Assembly (NCBI GenBank): GCA_030278955.1
Contig: JAOANR010000003.1
Location: 48,199,175-48,263,174, forward strand
Origin: Hygrophila difformis
Lineage: Eukaryota > Streptophyta > Magnoliopsida > Lamiales > Acanthaceae
Length of the DNA: 64,000 nucleotides
Direction: 5' to 3'
Shown here piece by piece: positions 11,117 to 22,613 of this stretch. The position numbers and the translations under genes were made by a program. The notes beneath the pieces are model-generated. The model saw only the letters and a list, made by a program, of their open reading frames with translations, was not told the DNA's origin and ran no database searches. Each line of letters starts with the position of its first letter. Positions within the stretch are counted from its first letter, which is position 1.

Positions 11117-13632
11117 TGTAACACCCCGATTTTTGGTCACCCAGGTCGGGATGTCACCGCCACACCTCCCTAGTAAGACACGGTTTCTCCGGCTTACTAA
11201 AGAGATGCAAGGCTAGGTATTTCAGTATTTAAAAGCTTTGAAAACATTTGCAGACATCCCATACAAGATAATCTCAAAAAAAATAATAATATCATAGCGC
11301 ATCGGAAAAAGTATTTAAGTATAATATTACAGCGGAAATGTAAATACGACCAACATGGTCAAAACTCGGGTTAAACAGGCTCGTTTATTCTAATGTCTAA
11401 TGTAAGAATTTAAATAATAAGTTTGCAAAAATATAGTTCCCCCATGCATGAGCTCATGATCATTCCACATACTCTGTAAGGAAAAAGGAAAATAAAATGG
11501 TTTGGTCGGCACAACTTGCTGAGTAAGTTAACACATGCATGATCGTAGGGTTTAAAAGCCATTAATTTAATATTTACATAAAAGCATGATAATATTCATA
11601 AATAATCTGAAATGAAGCCATAAGTAATTTTAAATAAAGCATTTAATAATTTAATGAACAACAATTAAAAATATTTAACTATCCCCATTACTCCCAAGAT
11701 AATATAGCAAGTATTTCACGATTGCATCGCAATCTCGTCAATTTAGCCGGAAACCGGCGGCCGCAGCCGTATCTGCCATACTCAGTACCACTCCGGAGCC
11801 TAGAGAAACCCATAAGGATATTCACGAGAGTGTAGGCCATATATCTTATGCCGTTTTGGCAACATATCTAAAATTTTTCGCGCGGGGTCACCATCGTCCA
11901 TATAGGCACGAAGTGAATTGTTAGGAGGGCACCCTGCAGAGCACTCACCCCCTAATTTTAACGATCAAGTTCGTAAAGGGGATTTTCTAAATTTCCAGAT
12001 TTCATATCATTATTTCAAAGAGTCTTCTACTCGTTTAAACCTTAAAGGCTAGTTTCCTCGTTTCAACAATATTTCAAGATTTGACTCGGTCAACCACAGT
12101 TTACTCTAAAATTCAGTAAAAATTGAGTTAATTCCAAAAATTCTGAAATTTCACCACTGACTCAGAAACATCGAGATGAACAACTTTCTTGTGTTAACTT
12201 TTTCAATCCGAGATACCGAAATAGGTCAAATACATCAATTTTCGTCATAACCTAAATCTGTCCGAAATTCGTATACAGCAGTTCAAGATTATCAAGATCT
12301 ACCATAGCAAATCAACTCCAAATTTAATGAAATTTTACAGAGATCATCTTAAGACATTTGTATACAACTTTTATGTTCGGCCAAAGATCTAAATCGTTCT
12401 AGAACCTATGTCAAAAACGTGATCAAGATCGGACCTAAGTTCTGTCAAGAATTTCAAGATCCAATTTCAAGCAGTTTGGTTTCAGTGGGTTTTCACATAT
12501 CAAATCGTCTCTAAAAATTCTGAAAATTTTACAGTATATATATGTAAGCCTTAGGAACGTTTTTTGTGTTTTAAGTTTTTCTCTTTGAAGTCTTTTTAAG
12601 GTTCGGAAAAATTCGTCAAAACTGTTGCGCCGGTAGAAAACATTCAATGACAGATTTACGAAAGATTCGATTAAGCTTTTAGGTTTCCTGTTTTAATTAC
12701 TCCCAAAACCATGTAAGTATTAACTTACATATTTGTAGATATTCGGGATCGTCTATTTCGAAGGCGTGGCTTCCAGTCCTCCGTCTATCCTCTCCGTTCG
12801 TCGGGTTCTACGTACTAGATCCGATTCGGGGCGTAGAAAGTAAAAGAAGAAGGTTAGGATTCGTTTTCGAATCAAAAATAAGAGACGAATGGATCGGAAC
12901 TTACCATGACGTCTAGGAGACTCTGATTTTCGTCCAAATCAGTCTTGCCTTGGTCTCGTGCCTCCGACGACTCCGGAATTAGGGTTTTCGGATGTTTAGA
13001 GAGTTGTAGGGTTTTGGAAAAGTATTCGGAGCTTTTAAGAGGGCTTATTTATAGTTAAACAAGCCCTAAGGACGCCCAAGGTCTGCCCCTAGGAGTCTTG
13101 AGCCGAAAGGTGTTTAACCAAAGTCGGAAAATCCGGATTCGGGCGAGAAAATCTCGCACGGGCGAATCTGTCACATGGCGCGGTCGTGGCGCGCTCTTCC
13201 TCCTTCGACCGCGCGGCCACCGCGCGACACTCGCCTGGACTTCAGTCCGGGCGGGTCGTGCGATCCGTCGTGCATTTCCTCATCTCTTTCGGACTTCTAT
13301 CCCTCTATGCTCCCGTATTCCGATCTCCGGGGTATCTTCGGGTTTCTACTTCCTCTCTAAATTTTTACTTGGGGTCTAATTGCATGTTTGGACTCGAATT
13401 CTCGAGTTCATTGATGTCGGGTTTCGGTGTACAATTTATTTATCTCTAATAATTCTTTTTATTTAATTAAATTTCTTTAATTCCTTTTTAAGTCAAATCT
13501 CATTTCTCATTTCCTTATCTTTATTTATTTATTTATTTGCTGGATTTATTTGTTTATGGTATTTATTGTATTTATTGTTTATTTATTTAATTTATTGTTT
13601 TATTTTATGTTGGAAAATTCTCGGGTATTACA
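11117..13632 (-). repeat. 3' LTR of element D (2,516 bp)
   Basis: Bounded by TGTAACACCCCGA and CGGGTATTACA on the plus strand. It pairs with 20104-22608 over its whole length. A TATA-type box lies at 13045-13054 (minus). Confidence 0.95.
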
Positions 13633-13633
13633 G

Positions 13634-13671
13634 TCTACCCTCCTTAAGAATCAACTTCGTCCTCGAAGTTG
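13634..13671 (-). other. Polypurine tract and hairpin, element D
   Basis: The minus strand reads TTAAGGAGGGTAGA against the LTR. The adjoining stem CAACTTCG/CGAAGTTG (13652-13671) has loop TCCT. A second tract, CTTAAGGGGGAGAGGATG on the minus strand, lies near 13831-13848. Confidence 0.8.
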
Positions 13672-13855
13672 TGTTTCGGCTTTTCTCGTGCTAAGGTCTT
13701 GTGTTTGTTTTATTATGTTGTGACTGAACTCAGAATTAAAACTTCTAAAATGCCTACGTACCCTGTGAAGGGATCAAGCCATAACGTAGTTCAAAAGTTT
13801 ACAAAAATGCACGAAAAATAGGTGGTATGACATCCTCTCCCCCTTAAGATTGCAG

Positions 13856-16800
13856 TTATGTCCCCATAACTGTGTCGGTATCGGTTTGGAACAATGTCGG
13901 GTAGCGTTCTCTCATGTCGGATTCTACTTCCCAAGTTGTCGTCTCACTTTCGTGGTTCGACTAAAGAACCTTGATCATTTTGACGGTTTTGTTCCTCGTT
14001 ACTCGTTCCTTAGTGTCGAGAATACGCACTGGGACTTCTTCATAAGTCAAATCTTCATCGAGTTCAATTATCTCCGGTTGAAGTACATGTGTCGGGTCCG
14101 GCACATACTTCTTTAGTTGTGAGACATGGAAGACATTATGAACTCGATCTAATTGTGGCGGTAAAGCCAGTCGGTAGGCTAAATTTCCGACTCATTCTAG
14201 AATCTCGTAAGGTCCTATGTATCGAGGACTCAACTTTCCTCGCTTGCCAAAGCGCATCACCCCCTTCATGGGTGATATCTTTAGCATGACCCTATCTCCC
14301 ACTTGAAATTCTAGGTCTCGTCGTCTCACGTCAGTGTAACTCTTTTGACAGTCTTGAGCGGCTTTCATTTTCCCTTGAATCACTTTGATTTGTTGAGCCA
14401 TGTCTTCGATAAGTTGTGGTCCCACTACCACCGACTTATCGTTTTCTTCCCATCTCAACGGACTTCGGCATTTTCGTCCATACAACGCCTCGAAAGGTGT
14501 CATGCCAATGCTAGCATGGTAGCTATTATTATAAGAGAATTCGATTAAGGGTAAATGGGATTCCCAATTTCCCTTAAATTCCAACACGCATGCTCTCAGC
14601 ATGTCTTCTAGTGTTTGGATTGTTCTCTCGGTTTGACCATCCGTCATTGGGTGGAATGCGGTGCTCATTTTGATTTGAGTACCGAGAGCTTGTTGTAACT
14701 CCATCCAAAAGTGAGAGACAAATCTACTGTCTCTATCGGAAATGATGTCATGTGGTACTCCATGTCGTCGTACCACATTATCAATGTAGGCTCGGGCCAA
14801 TTGGTCCATAGTCCACGTGTCCTTCATCGGGATAAATATGGCTATCTTCGTTAGCCTATCCACAATCACCCAAATCTTGTTCATGCCTTTAGGTGATCGG
14901 GGTAATCCCGAGACAAAATCCATTGAGATGCTATCCCACTTCCAACTTGGAATCTCTAGTGGTTGCATCAGTCCTAAGGGTTTATGTCGCACTGCCTTGA
15001 CCTTTTGGCAGGTGAGACATTTCGCCACGAAGTCTGCCACTTCCTTCTTCATTCCCGGCCACCAATAGATCTTCTTCAGATCTTTGTAAAGTTTGTCGCC
15101 TCCGGGATGCACTGAATATGGCGTGCTGTGCCCTTCCTCCATCAACCTTCGCTTCAATTCGGCACATTTAAGGGGCACGCACCATCTCCCTTTGAAACGA
15201 ATGCTTCCATCCTCATGGACAGCAAATCCTATTGCCCTTCCTTCGGCAATATACTCCCTTATCTTCTCGAGTTTTGCATCGCCCGGTTGGGCGAGCTTAA
15301 TCTCGTCCAAAATTGGAGTTTCTACGACCATGGCGTTGATCGTTTCACTCACTGTGCCAGGATGCACAAGTTCTAACTCCAATCTTGCTAACTCCATGTA
15401 CAATGCCGGCGGAATTACCAACGAATTTGTCACGTGTTGGGTTTTCCGACTTAGGGCATCGGCTACCACATTCGCCTTCCCCTCGTGGTATGCTATCTCT
15501 AAATCGTAGTCTTTAATAAGTTCCAACCACCTTCGCTGTCTCAAATTCAACTCCTTCTGAGTGAATATATATTTCAAGCTCTTGTGGTCGGTGAACATTC
15601 GACACTTCCGCCCATAAAGATAATGTCTCCATATCTTTAGAGCGAAAACGACCGCTGCCAACTCCAGGTCATGTGTCGGATAATTCTCCTCGTGAGGTTT
15701 TAGTTGGCGTGATGAATACGCTACGACTCTCGAGTCTTGCATCAAAACACAACCTAAACCTTCCTTCGAAGTATCGCTGTAAACTTCGAAGTCACCATTC
15801 TCTGATAGTAGTGTTAATACGGGTGTGGTTGTGAACCGTTTCTTCAGCTCTTGAAACGCTGTCTCACAAGCCTCTGTCCACACGTATTTTACTCCCTTCT
15901 TAAGTAGCTGGGTCAAAGGTCGTGCGATTTTAGAAAAATCCTTCACGAACCGTCTATAGTACCCCTCCTTATCTCGGTTTGGCTCTTGGGAGTTGCCCAT
16001 TCAGTTACGGCAGAGACTTTTGCCTGGATCCACTGAAACTCCATCAGCGGATACTATATGTCCAAGAAATGCTACCTCCTTCAACCAAAAATCGCATTTG
16101 GACAATTTTTCGTATAGATGATTCTTTCACAAGGTCCCTAACACTTGGTGCAAGTGCTGGGCATGCTCCTCCTCGTTTTTCGAGTAGATCAGGATGTCAT
16201 CGATGAACACCACTACGCACTGATCTAACAGCTCTCGAAATACATTGTTCATGAAGTTCATGAACATTGCCGGAGCATTTGTTAACCCAAAGGATAACAC
16301 TGTGAACTCGTAGTGACCATATCGAGTTCGAAACGCCGTCTTCGGAATGTCTTTCTCGGCAGTTCTCAGCTGGTGATACCCAGATCGTAAGTCGATCTTC
16401 GAGAATACTGAAGCTCCCTTCAGTTGATCAAATAGATCCTCTATTCTCGGCAGAGGGTATTTATTTTTGATGGTCAATTGGTTTAGTCCTTAGTAATCTA
16501 TGCAAAGACGTAGTCCTCCGTCTTTCTTCTTAACGAATAAAACCGGTGCTCCCCAGGGGGAAGTACTCGGCCTTATATACCCCTTTCCTAACAGCTCCTC
16601 GAGTTGGTCTTTTAACTCCTTCATTTCCAGTGGTGCCATCCGGTACGGAGCTTTTGAGACAGGCTCTGTGCCCGGAATGAGATCTATAGTGAACTCAAGA
16701 TCTCTCTCAGGTGGCATTCCCGGGATGTCTTCAGGAAACACGTCCGGGTATTCTCTTACCACTGGTATGCTATCAACCTTGTTCTCTTCCGCCTCAAGGT

Positions 16801-17239
16801 TGTGCACGTAGCACGCATATAGCTCATACCCCTTTCGCATCAAGTTACTTAGTTTAAGTGCACTAACGATTTTGTTACTCTTCTTAGGGGGCTGAGAGTA
16901 AAAGATAGCTCTCTTTCCCCTACTTTTTGACAAGGTGATCTTTTGTTTTTGGCATTCGATCACCGCTTTATACTGGGATAACCAATCCATCCCCAGTATG
17001 ATGTCAAAGTCTCTTAAGTTAAATTCTACTAAGTTCGCGAAGAATTCTACGTTCTTTATCACTATAGGAATTTCGTTATATCGTTTAGAGCAAGATACTA
17101 CTTCCCCAGAAGGCAATTGAATTCCTAAGCTAATTCTCTCGCACTTAGGTAGATCTAACTCAGGCACTATCCTTGATGCTATAATCTAGCAACTAGCTCC
17201 AGAATCAAATAGAACTCTAAGGGGTGTATTCAAAACGTG
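13856..17239 (-). pseudogene. pol of element D: protease, RT, RNase H, integrase, chromodomain (broken)
   Basis: Replication and integration enzymes of the retrotransposon. Order on the minus strand: protease with FDSGASC (near 17190); reverse transcriptase with [15 protein letters not shown] and [10 protein letters not shown]; RNase H ([27 protein letters not shown]); integrase HHCC region ([17 protein letters not shown]) and the D-D-E residues in [18 protein letters not shown] and TIQTLEDM; then a chromodomain tail ending VMGT*. Breaks: TAG 17186-17188 beside the protease motif, TAA 16490-16492 after CIDY, TGA 16127-16129, a 16-base deletion near 15962 relative to E, TGA 14192-14194 after EILE, and a stop in the VLWSNHE motif. 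RNase H reads DTS where E has DAS. Confidence 0.9.
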
Positions 17240-19076
17240 AAATGTACCTGCCATCACTTCTCCTTGCGCAGGCACGTCCGCTTGGTTAACCACATTGAGC
17301 CTCCCCACAGGGCGTCCTTGGTTGCCCTGCTGATTCCCATTCTGCTGCTGGTTTTGCTGTTGGTTTTGATTCTGCGGGGGCGGAGGTCGTTGGTTCTGGT
17401 TCTGATTCGGCGGCCTAAATTGGTTTTGAGGGGGTCTATACCCCTGGTTATTTCCGTTCCGCCCGTTTTGGTTCTGAGGCTGTTCTTGCCCCGTGACCAA
17501 GTCTTCCCTTTTCGTTATGTTCTCAAGCCTAGTTCGGCACTCCCGACGTATGTGACCCATTCGACCGCATCGGAAGCAGGTGCCCTGTTGAGGGCATCCC
17601 CTCGTCAGATGGGGTCGTCCACACCTTGGACAGGGTGGTACGGGTTCTTCTTGGTTAAACCTTCTCCCGTTGTTGTTTTGTTGAGGCCTATTCGACCTCT
17701 CCGCTGTTCGTTCCTTCCAGTGTTGTTCTCGCTTCTCGAGTCCCAGTTTCTCTTGTCTTGGGGACCCCTGCTGGACTCCCCACTCACCCTTCTCTTCAGT
17801 TGTTGCACACGCGCTACCGCCACAGCACGGTCATACACAGCTTGCAGGTCGGGGTTGTGTACCCCCGCGATCACCTCGCGAACAGACAGGTTCAGCCCCA
17901 TCTCGAACTTCTGTGCTTTCTCTGCATCCGTGGGTACGAGTCTCGGTGCAAATCTCACTAGCTCCTTGAATCGTGTGTAGTACTCTTGTACGGTTTGGCC
18001 TCCTTGCTTCAGTGACAGGAATTCTTCGCACATGGCGGCTTTAGTACTCAAGGGATAGAATCGATCCCTGAGTAGTTCCATCATCTCCATCCACGAGTAG
18101 GGCTCGTCATCTTCAGTCAACTTGGCTTGAGTCGCCTGCCACCAGTCGTCCGCTTCGCCTCCCAAGTAGTACGAAGTGACATGTACCCTTTCTCCTTCCG
18201 GACATTTAACTGCTCCCAACAGTTTGTNNNNNNNNNNNNNNNNNNNNNNNNNNNNNNNNNNNNNNNNNNNNNNNNNNNNNNNNNNNNNNNNNNNNNNNNN
18301 NNNNNNNNNNNNNNNNNNNNNNNNNNNNNNNNNNNNNNNNNNNNNNNNNNNNNNNNNNNNNNNNNNNNNNNNNNNNNNNNNNNNNNNNNNNNNNNNNNNN
18401 NNNNNNNNNNNNNNNNNNNNNNNNNNNNNNNNNNNNNNNNNNNNNNNNNNNNNNNNNNNNNNNNNNNNNNNNNNNNNNNNNNNNNNNNNNNNNNNNNNNN
18501 NNNNNNNNNNNNNNNNNNNNNNNNNNNNNNNNNNNNNNNNNNNNNNNNNNNNNNNNNNNNNNNNNNNNNNNNNNNNNNNNNNNNNNNNNNNNNNNNNNNN
18601 NNNNNNNNNNNNNNNNNNNNNNNNNNNNNNNNNNNNNNNNNNNNNNNNNNNNNNNNNNNNNNNNNNNNNNNNNNNNNNNNNNNNNNNNNNNNNNNNNNNN
18701 NNNNNNNNNNNNNNNNNNNNNNNNNNNCGAAGGTCCGGATCCATTCCTCCAATTTGGCTGGATCCTCCTCACCAGCATAGTGGGGTGGCTGGTAGGGATT
18801 CACCATAGCCAGATAGTTAGGGCGAGCTTGGGGCGGAGGTACCGCCGCAGCTTGGCCATGGTTGACTTGCGCGTTCCCTAGCGCAATCAAAACCTCCTCT
18901 ATCGTCCGAAGACGATCGCCCACATTGTTCGGTGCGGGGGCGTCCTGCGCACCTTGGGGTTGTTCCTCTACATGTTGGGCCGGTTCCATGACATTTGGAG
19001 GTATTTCGGTAGGTGTTTCAGTGGTGGTTTGGGGAGTGGGTTGAGTTCTTCCTCTTCCTCTTCCTCTGGGTGCCAT
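17240..19076 (-). pseudogene. gag of element D, frameshifted and crossed by an assembly gap
   Basis: It starts MAPRGRGRGRTQPTPQ at 19076. The gag domain is interrupted by 500 N, then continues with KLLGAVKCPEGERVH and the EADDWWQATQAKL block. A one-base deletion at about 17695 (cgacctctcc, against cgaccctctcc in E) shifts frame before the zinc knuckles. The second knuckle, CFRCGRMGHIRREC, lies past the shift, followed by a long N/Q/P-rich linker (17300-17470) into the protease. Gag and pol are one polyprotein, as usual for this clade. Confidence 0.85.
18228..18727. other. Assembly gap, exactly 500 N, probably no missing sequence
   Basis: The bases flanking the gap (agtttgt and cgaaggtccgg) are directly adjacent in element A (around 348-360) and, with minor changes, in element E (around 56200). 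Closing the gap at zero length also puts the two parts of D's gag in one frame. The run is most likely a placeholder of fixed size. Confidence 0.8.
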
Positions 19077-19384
19077 TCTGGTTCAAATAGGGCGGATTAG
19101 GACTTGTGAATTTAACATATAGTCTAAGCAATTTCTATAAATGCATATGTGTTTTGTAATTTAGCACGTGGTGCTCGATCGAACTAAGAAGCGCCGTACG
19201 TTTTGGGGTTTTATTTTAATTTGTTTTATTTCGTTTTTTTTTTTGTCGTACGGACAGGTCTGTCCGTTTTTTTTTTCCGATTTATTTATAATAAATCGGG
19301 CATTTTATTTCCTCAAAAGAAATTTTAGTACAAAGGTAAAAATATTTTCCTAGCAAAATAGTATCTACTTAAAAAATAAAATCT

Positions 19385-19720
19385 CTAGCGTCTCAAGACG
19401 TCCTTCGGTGGGGTAGCGGGATCCTCCTCCGGGTCTTCCTCCTCCGAACTTGGCGGCAGTAGATCGTCAAAGATAGTGTTCAAGTCTTGCCCATGGGCAT
19501 CGATGTGTTCCTTCAGTATTAGGTTTTGTGTAGTGAGGGTTTGGACTTGGCGTTCGAGTTGGTTTATGCGGTGGTGATCCGCCTCTCTCAAGTTGCCCAT
19601 GTGGTGCAAATTGGCCTCCAATTGAGCAATACGGTATTTCATTTGTTCTATGGTTTGTTGGGAATCAAGGTGAAAGTTCATCATTTTGATCATCAACTGC
19701 ATCATATCTTGACTAGCCAT
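19385..19720 (-). CDS. Coiled-coil leader ORF (MASQDMM family), element D, intact
   Basis: A protein of 111 residues, encoded between the primer-binding site and gag. The start chosen is MASQDMM at 19720, the start shared with A, E and F; an upstream in-frame ATG at 19729 adds MRQ. Residues 1-75 form an amphipathic helix with regular hydrophobic spacing (MMQLMIKMMNFHL, QMKYRIAQLEANLHHM, INQLERQVQTL). The tail is strongly acidic and proline-containing (SSEEEDPEEDPATPPKD) and ends LRR. There is no signal peptide, membrane segment or zinc motif. I do not recognise the family; a role in RNA or particle assembly is only a guess from its place beside gag. Confidence 0.75.
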   Translation of the reverse strand: MASQDMMQLMIKMMNFHLDSQQTIEQMKYRIAQLEANLHHMGNLREADHHRINQLERQVQTLTTQNLILKEHIDAHGQDLNTIFDDLLPPSSEEEDPEEDPATPPKDVLRR

Positions 19721-19747
19721 CTGGCGCAAGCAAGAGATCTAAGTTAA

Positions 19748-19884
19748 TATTCGCCAAGATTCTAGGTTAAACTTCGCCAAGATTCTAAGTTCAAATTCGC
19801 GAAGATTCTAAGTTCGAATTCGCCAAGATTCTAAGTTCAAATTCGCCAAGATTCTAAGTTCAAATTCGCCAAGATTCTAAGTTC
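19748..19884 (-). repeat. 23-bp leader minisatellite, element D (about 6 units)
   Basis: Six tandem units with core cgccaagattctaag and spacer ttcaaatt lie between the coiled-coil ORF and the primer-binding site. Confidence 0.9.
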
Positions 19885-20086
19885 ATAGAAGAGATGCAAT
19901 ATGCAAATGCAAATGATGATTTTCCCCCAAAAATAATTTAATGCACTATATATATTTTTTTTCCCATGGGTTTTAAAATAAAAATTTTCCATGGAAATGA
20001 TACTTTAAAAATTTAAAATAATAGTCAAAATATTAATAGTAGTTTAAAAATAATAAGGGTTTAAAAATAATAGTTTAAAAATAGCC

Positions 20087-20100
20087 GGGTTCTGATACCA
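20087..20100 (-). other. Primer-binding site, element D (initiator tRNA-Met type)
   Basis: The minus strand reads TGGTATCAGAACCC, with one mismatch to the complement of the initiator tRNA-Met 3' end, three bases inside the LTR. Confidence 0.85.
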
Positions 20101-20103
20101 ACT

Positions 20104-22608
20104 TGTAACACCTCGGTTTTTGGTCACTCAGGTCGGGATGTCACCACCACACCTCCCTAGTAAGACACGGTTTCTCCGGCTTACTAAAGAGATGCAAGGC
20201 TAGGTATTTCAGTATTTAAAAGCTTTGAAAACATTTGCAAACAGCCCATACAAGATAATCTCGAAAAAAATAATAATATCATAGCGCAGCGGCAAAAGTA
20301 TTTAAGTATAATATTGCAGCGGAAATGTAAATACGACCAACATGGTCAAAACTCGGGTTAAACAAGCCCGTTTATTCTAATGTCTAATGCAAGAATTTAA
20401 ATAATAAGTTTGCAAAAATATAGTTCCCCCATGCATGAGCTCATGATCATTCCACATACTCTGTAAGGAAAAAGGAAAATAAAATGGTTTGGTCAGCACA
20501 ACTTGCTGAGTAAGTTAACACATGCATGATCGTAGGGTTTAAAAGCCATTAATTTAATATTTACATAAAAGCATGATAATATTCATAAATAATCTGAAAT
20601 GAAGCCATAAGTTTAAATAAAGCATTTAATAATTTAATGAACAACAATTAAAACTATTTAACTATCCCCATTACTCCCAAGATAATATAGCAAGTATTTC
20701 ACGATTGCATCGCAATCTCGTCAATTTAGCCGGAAACCGGCGGCCGCAGCCGTATCTGCCATACTCAGTACCACTCCGGAGCCTCGAGAAACCCATAAGG
20801 ATATTCACGAGAGTGTAGGCCATATATCTCATGCCGTTTTGGCAACATATCTCAAATTTTTCGCGCGGGGTCACCATCGTCCATATAGGCACGAAGTGAA
20901 TTGTTAGGAGGGCACCCTGCAGAGCACTCACCCCCTAATTTTAACGATCAAGTTCGTAAAGGGGATTTTCTAAATTTCCAGATTTCATATCATTATTTCA
21001 AAGAGTCTTCTACTCGTTTAAACCTTAAAGGCTAGTTTCCTCGTTTCAACAATATTTCAAGATTTGACTCGGTCAACCACAGTTTACTCTAAAATTCAGT
21101 AAAAATCGAGTTTAATTCCAAAAATTCTGAAATTTCACCACTGACTCAGAAACATCAAGATGAACAACTTTCTTGTTTTAACTTTTTCAATCCGAGATAC
21201 CGAAATAGGTCAAATACATCAATTTTCGTCATAACCTAAATCTGTCCGAAATTCGTATACAGCAGTTCAAGATTATCAAGATCTACCATAGCAAATCAAC
21301 TCCAAATTTAATGAAATTTTACAGAGATCATTTTAAGACATTTGTATACAACTTTCATGTTCGGCCAAAGATCTAAATCGGTCTAGAACCTATGTCAAAA
21401 ACGTGATCAAGATCGGACCTAAGTTCTGTCAAGAATTTCAAGATCCAATTTCAAGCAGTTTGGTTTCGGTGGGTTTTCACATATCAAATCGTCTCTAACA
21501 ATTCTGAAAATTTTACAGTAGATATATCTAAGCCTTAGGAACGTTTTTTGTGTTTTAAGTTTTTCCGTTTGAAGTCGTTTTAAGGTTCGGAAAAATTCGT
21601 CAAAACTGTTGCGCCGGTAGAAAACATTCAATGACAGATTTACGAAAGATTCGATTAAGCTTTTAGGTTTCCTGTTTTAATTACTCCCAAAACCATGTAA
21701 GTATTAACTTACAGATTTGTAGATTTCCGGGATCGTCTATTTCGAAGGCGTGGCTTCCAGTCCTCCGTCTATCCTCTCCGTTCGTCGGGTTCTACGTTCT
21801 AGATCCGATTCGGGGCGTTGAAAGTAAAAGAAGAAGGTTAGGATTCGTTTTCGAATCAAACGTAAGAGATGAATGGATCGGAACTTACCACGACGTCTAG
21901 GAGACTCTAATTTTTGTCCAAATCAGTCTTGCCTTGGTCTCGTGCCTCCGACGACTCCGGAATTAGGGTTTTCGGATGTTTAGAGAGTTGTCGGGTTTTG
22001 GAAAAGTATTCGGAGCTTTTAAGAGGGCTTATTTATAGTTAAACAAGCCCTAGGGACGCCCAAGGTCTGACCCTAGGAGTCTTGAGCCGAAAGGTGTTCA
22101 ACCAAAGTCGGAAAATCCGGATTCGGGCGAGAAAATCTCGCACGGGCGAATCTGTCACATGGCGCGGTCGTGGCGCGCTCTTCCTCCTTCGACCGCGCGG
22201 CCACCGCGCGACACTCGCCTGGACTTCGGTCCGGGCGGGTCGTGCGATCCGTCGTGCATTTCCTCCTCTCTTTCAGACTTCTATCCCTCTATGCTCCCGT
22301 ATTCCGATCTCCGGGGTATCTTCGGGTTTCTACTTCCTCTCTAAATTTTTACTCGGGTCTAATTGCATGTTTGGACTCGAATTCTCGAGTTCATTGGTGT
22401 CGGGTTTCGGTGTACAATTTATTTATCTCTAATAATTCTTTTTATTTAATTAAATTCCTTTAATTCCTTTTTAAGTTAAATCTCATTTCTCATTTCCTTA
22501 TCTTTATTTATTTATTTATTTGCTGGATTTATTTGTTTATGGTATTTATTGTATTTATTTATTTAATTTATTAATTAATTTTATGTTGGAAAATTCTCGA
22601 GTATTACA
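20104..22608 (-). repeat. 5' LTR of element D (2,505 bp)
   Basis: Bounded by TGTAACACCTCGG and CGAGTATTACA on the plus strand and collinear with 11117-13632. The right flank starts ACAAC, the target duplication. Confidence 0.95.
22029..22038 (-). promoter_or_regulatory. TATA box in the 5' LTR of element D
   Basis: The minus strand reads CTATAAATAA, 570 bp from the start of U3. It is the likely core promoter for D's transcript; the start site would lie about 30 bp downstream on the minus strand. Confidence 0.65.
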
Positions 22609-22613
22609 ACAAC

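Larger units (their letters stand above)
10148..14461. repeat. Tandem duplication, unit 2 (4,314 bp)
   Basis: Second copy of 5834-10147. Differences are scattered single bases and one-base indels, for example ccatgggtttt against ccatggtttt near 10641/6327. This suggests a duplication younger than the divergence between D's two LTRs. Confidence 0.9.
11117..22608 (-). mobile_element. Element D: full-length Tekay/Del-type Ty3/gypsy retrotransposon, inactive
   Basis: Minus-strand order: 5' LTR (20104-22608), primer-binding site, repeat leader, coiled-coil ORF, gag, protease, reverse transcriptase, RNase H, integrase with chromodomain, polypurine tract, 3' LTR (11117-13632). The 5-bp duplication ACAAC (11112-11116 and 22609-22613) flanks it, and both flanks are pieces of element B's 5' LTR. 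Length is 11,492 bp including a 500-N gap. The LTRs differ by several substitutions per 200 bp at the U5 end, and the coding region is broken in many places. Confidence 0.95.

Noticed and set aside
17237..17980. A 247-codon plus-strand ORF across D's gag (and its counterpart 55232-55945)
   Set aside because: It is the complement of the Q/N/P-rich gag linker and zinc-knuckle region; its L/V/R-rich composition is a reverse-complement effect.
18127..18808. ORFs running through the N gap on both strands
   Set aside because: Unknown bases translate as open frame, so these have no coding support beyond the gag flanks.
19748..19884. Possible CRISPR-like array
   Set aside because: Units are contiguous 23-mers with no unique spacers, in a plant retrotransposon leader.
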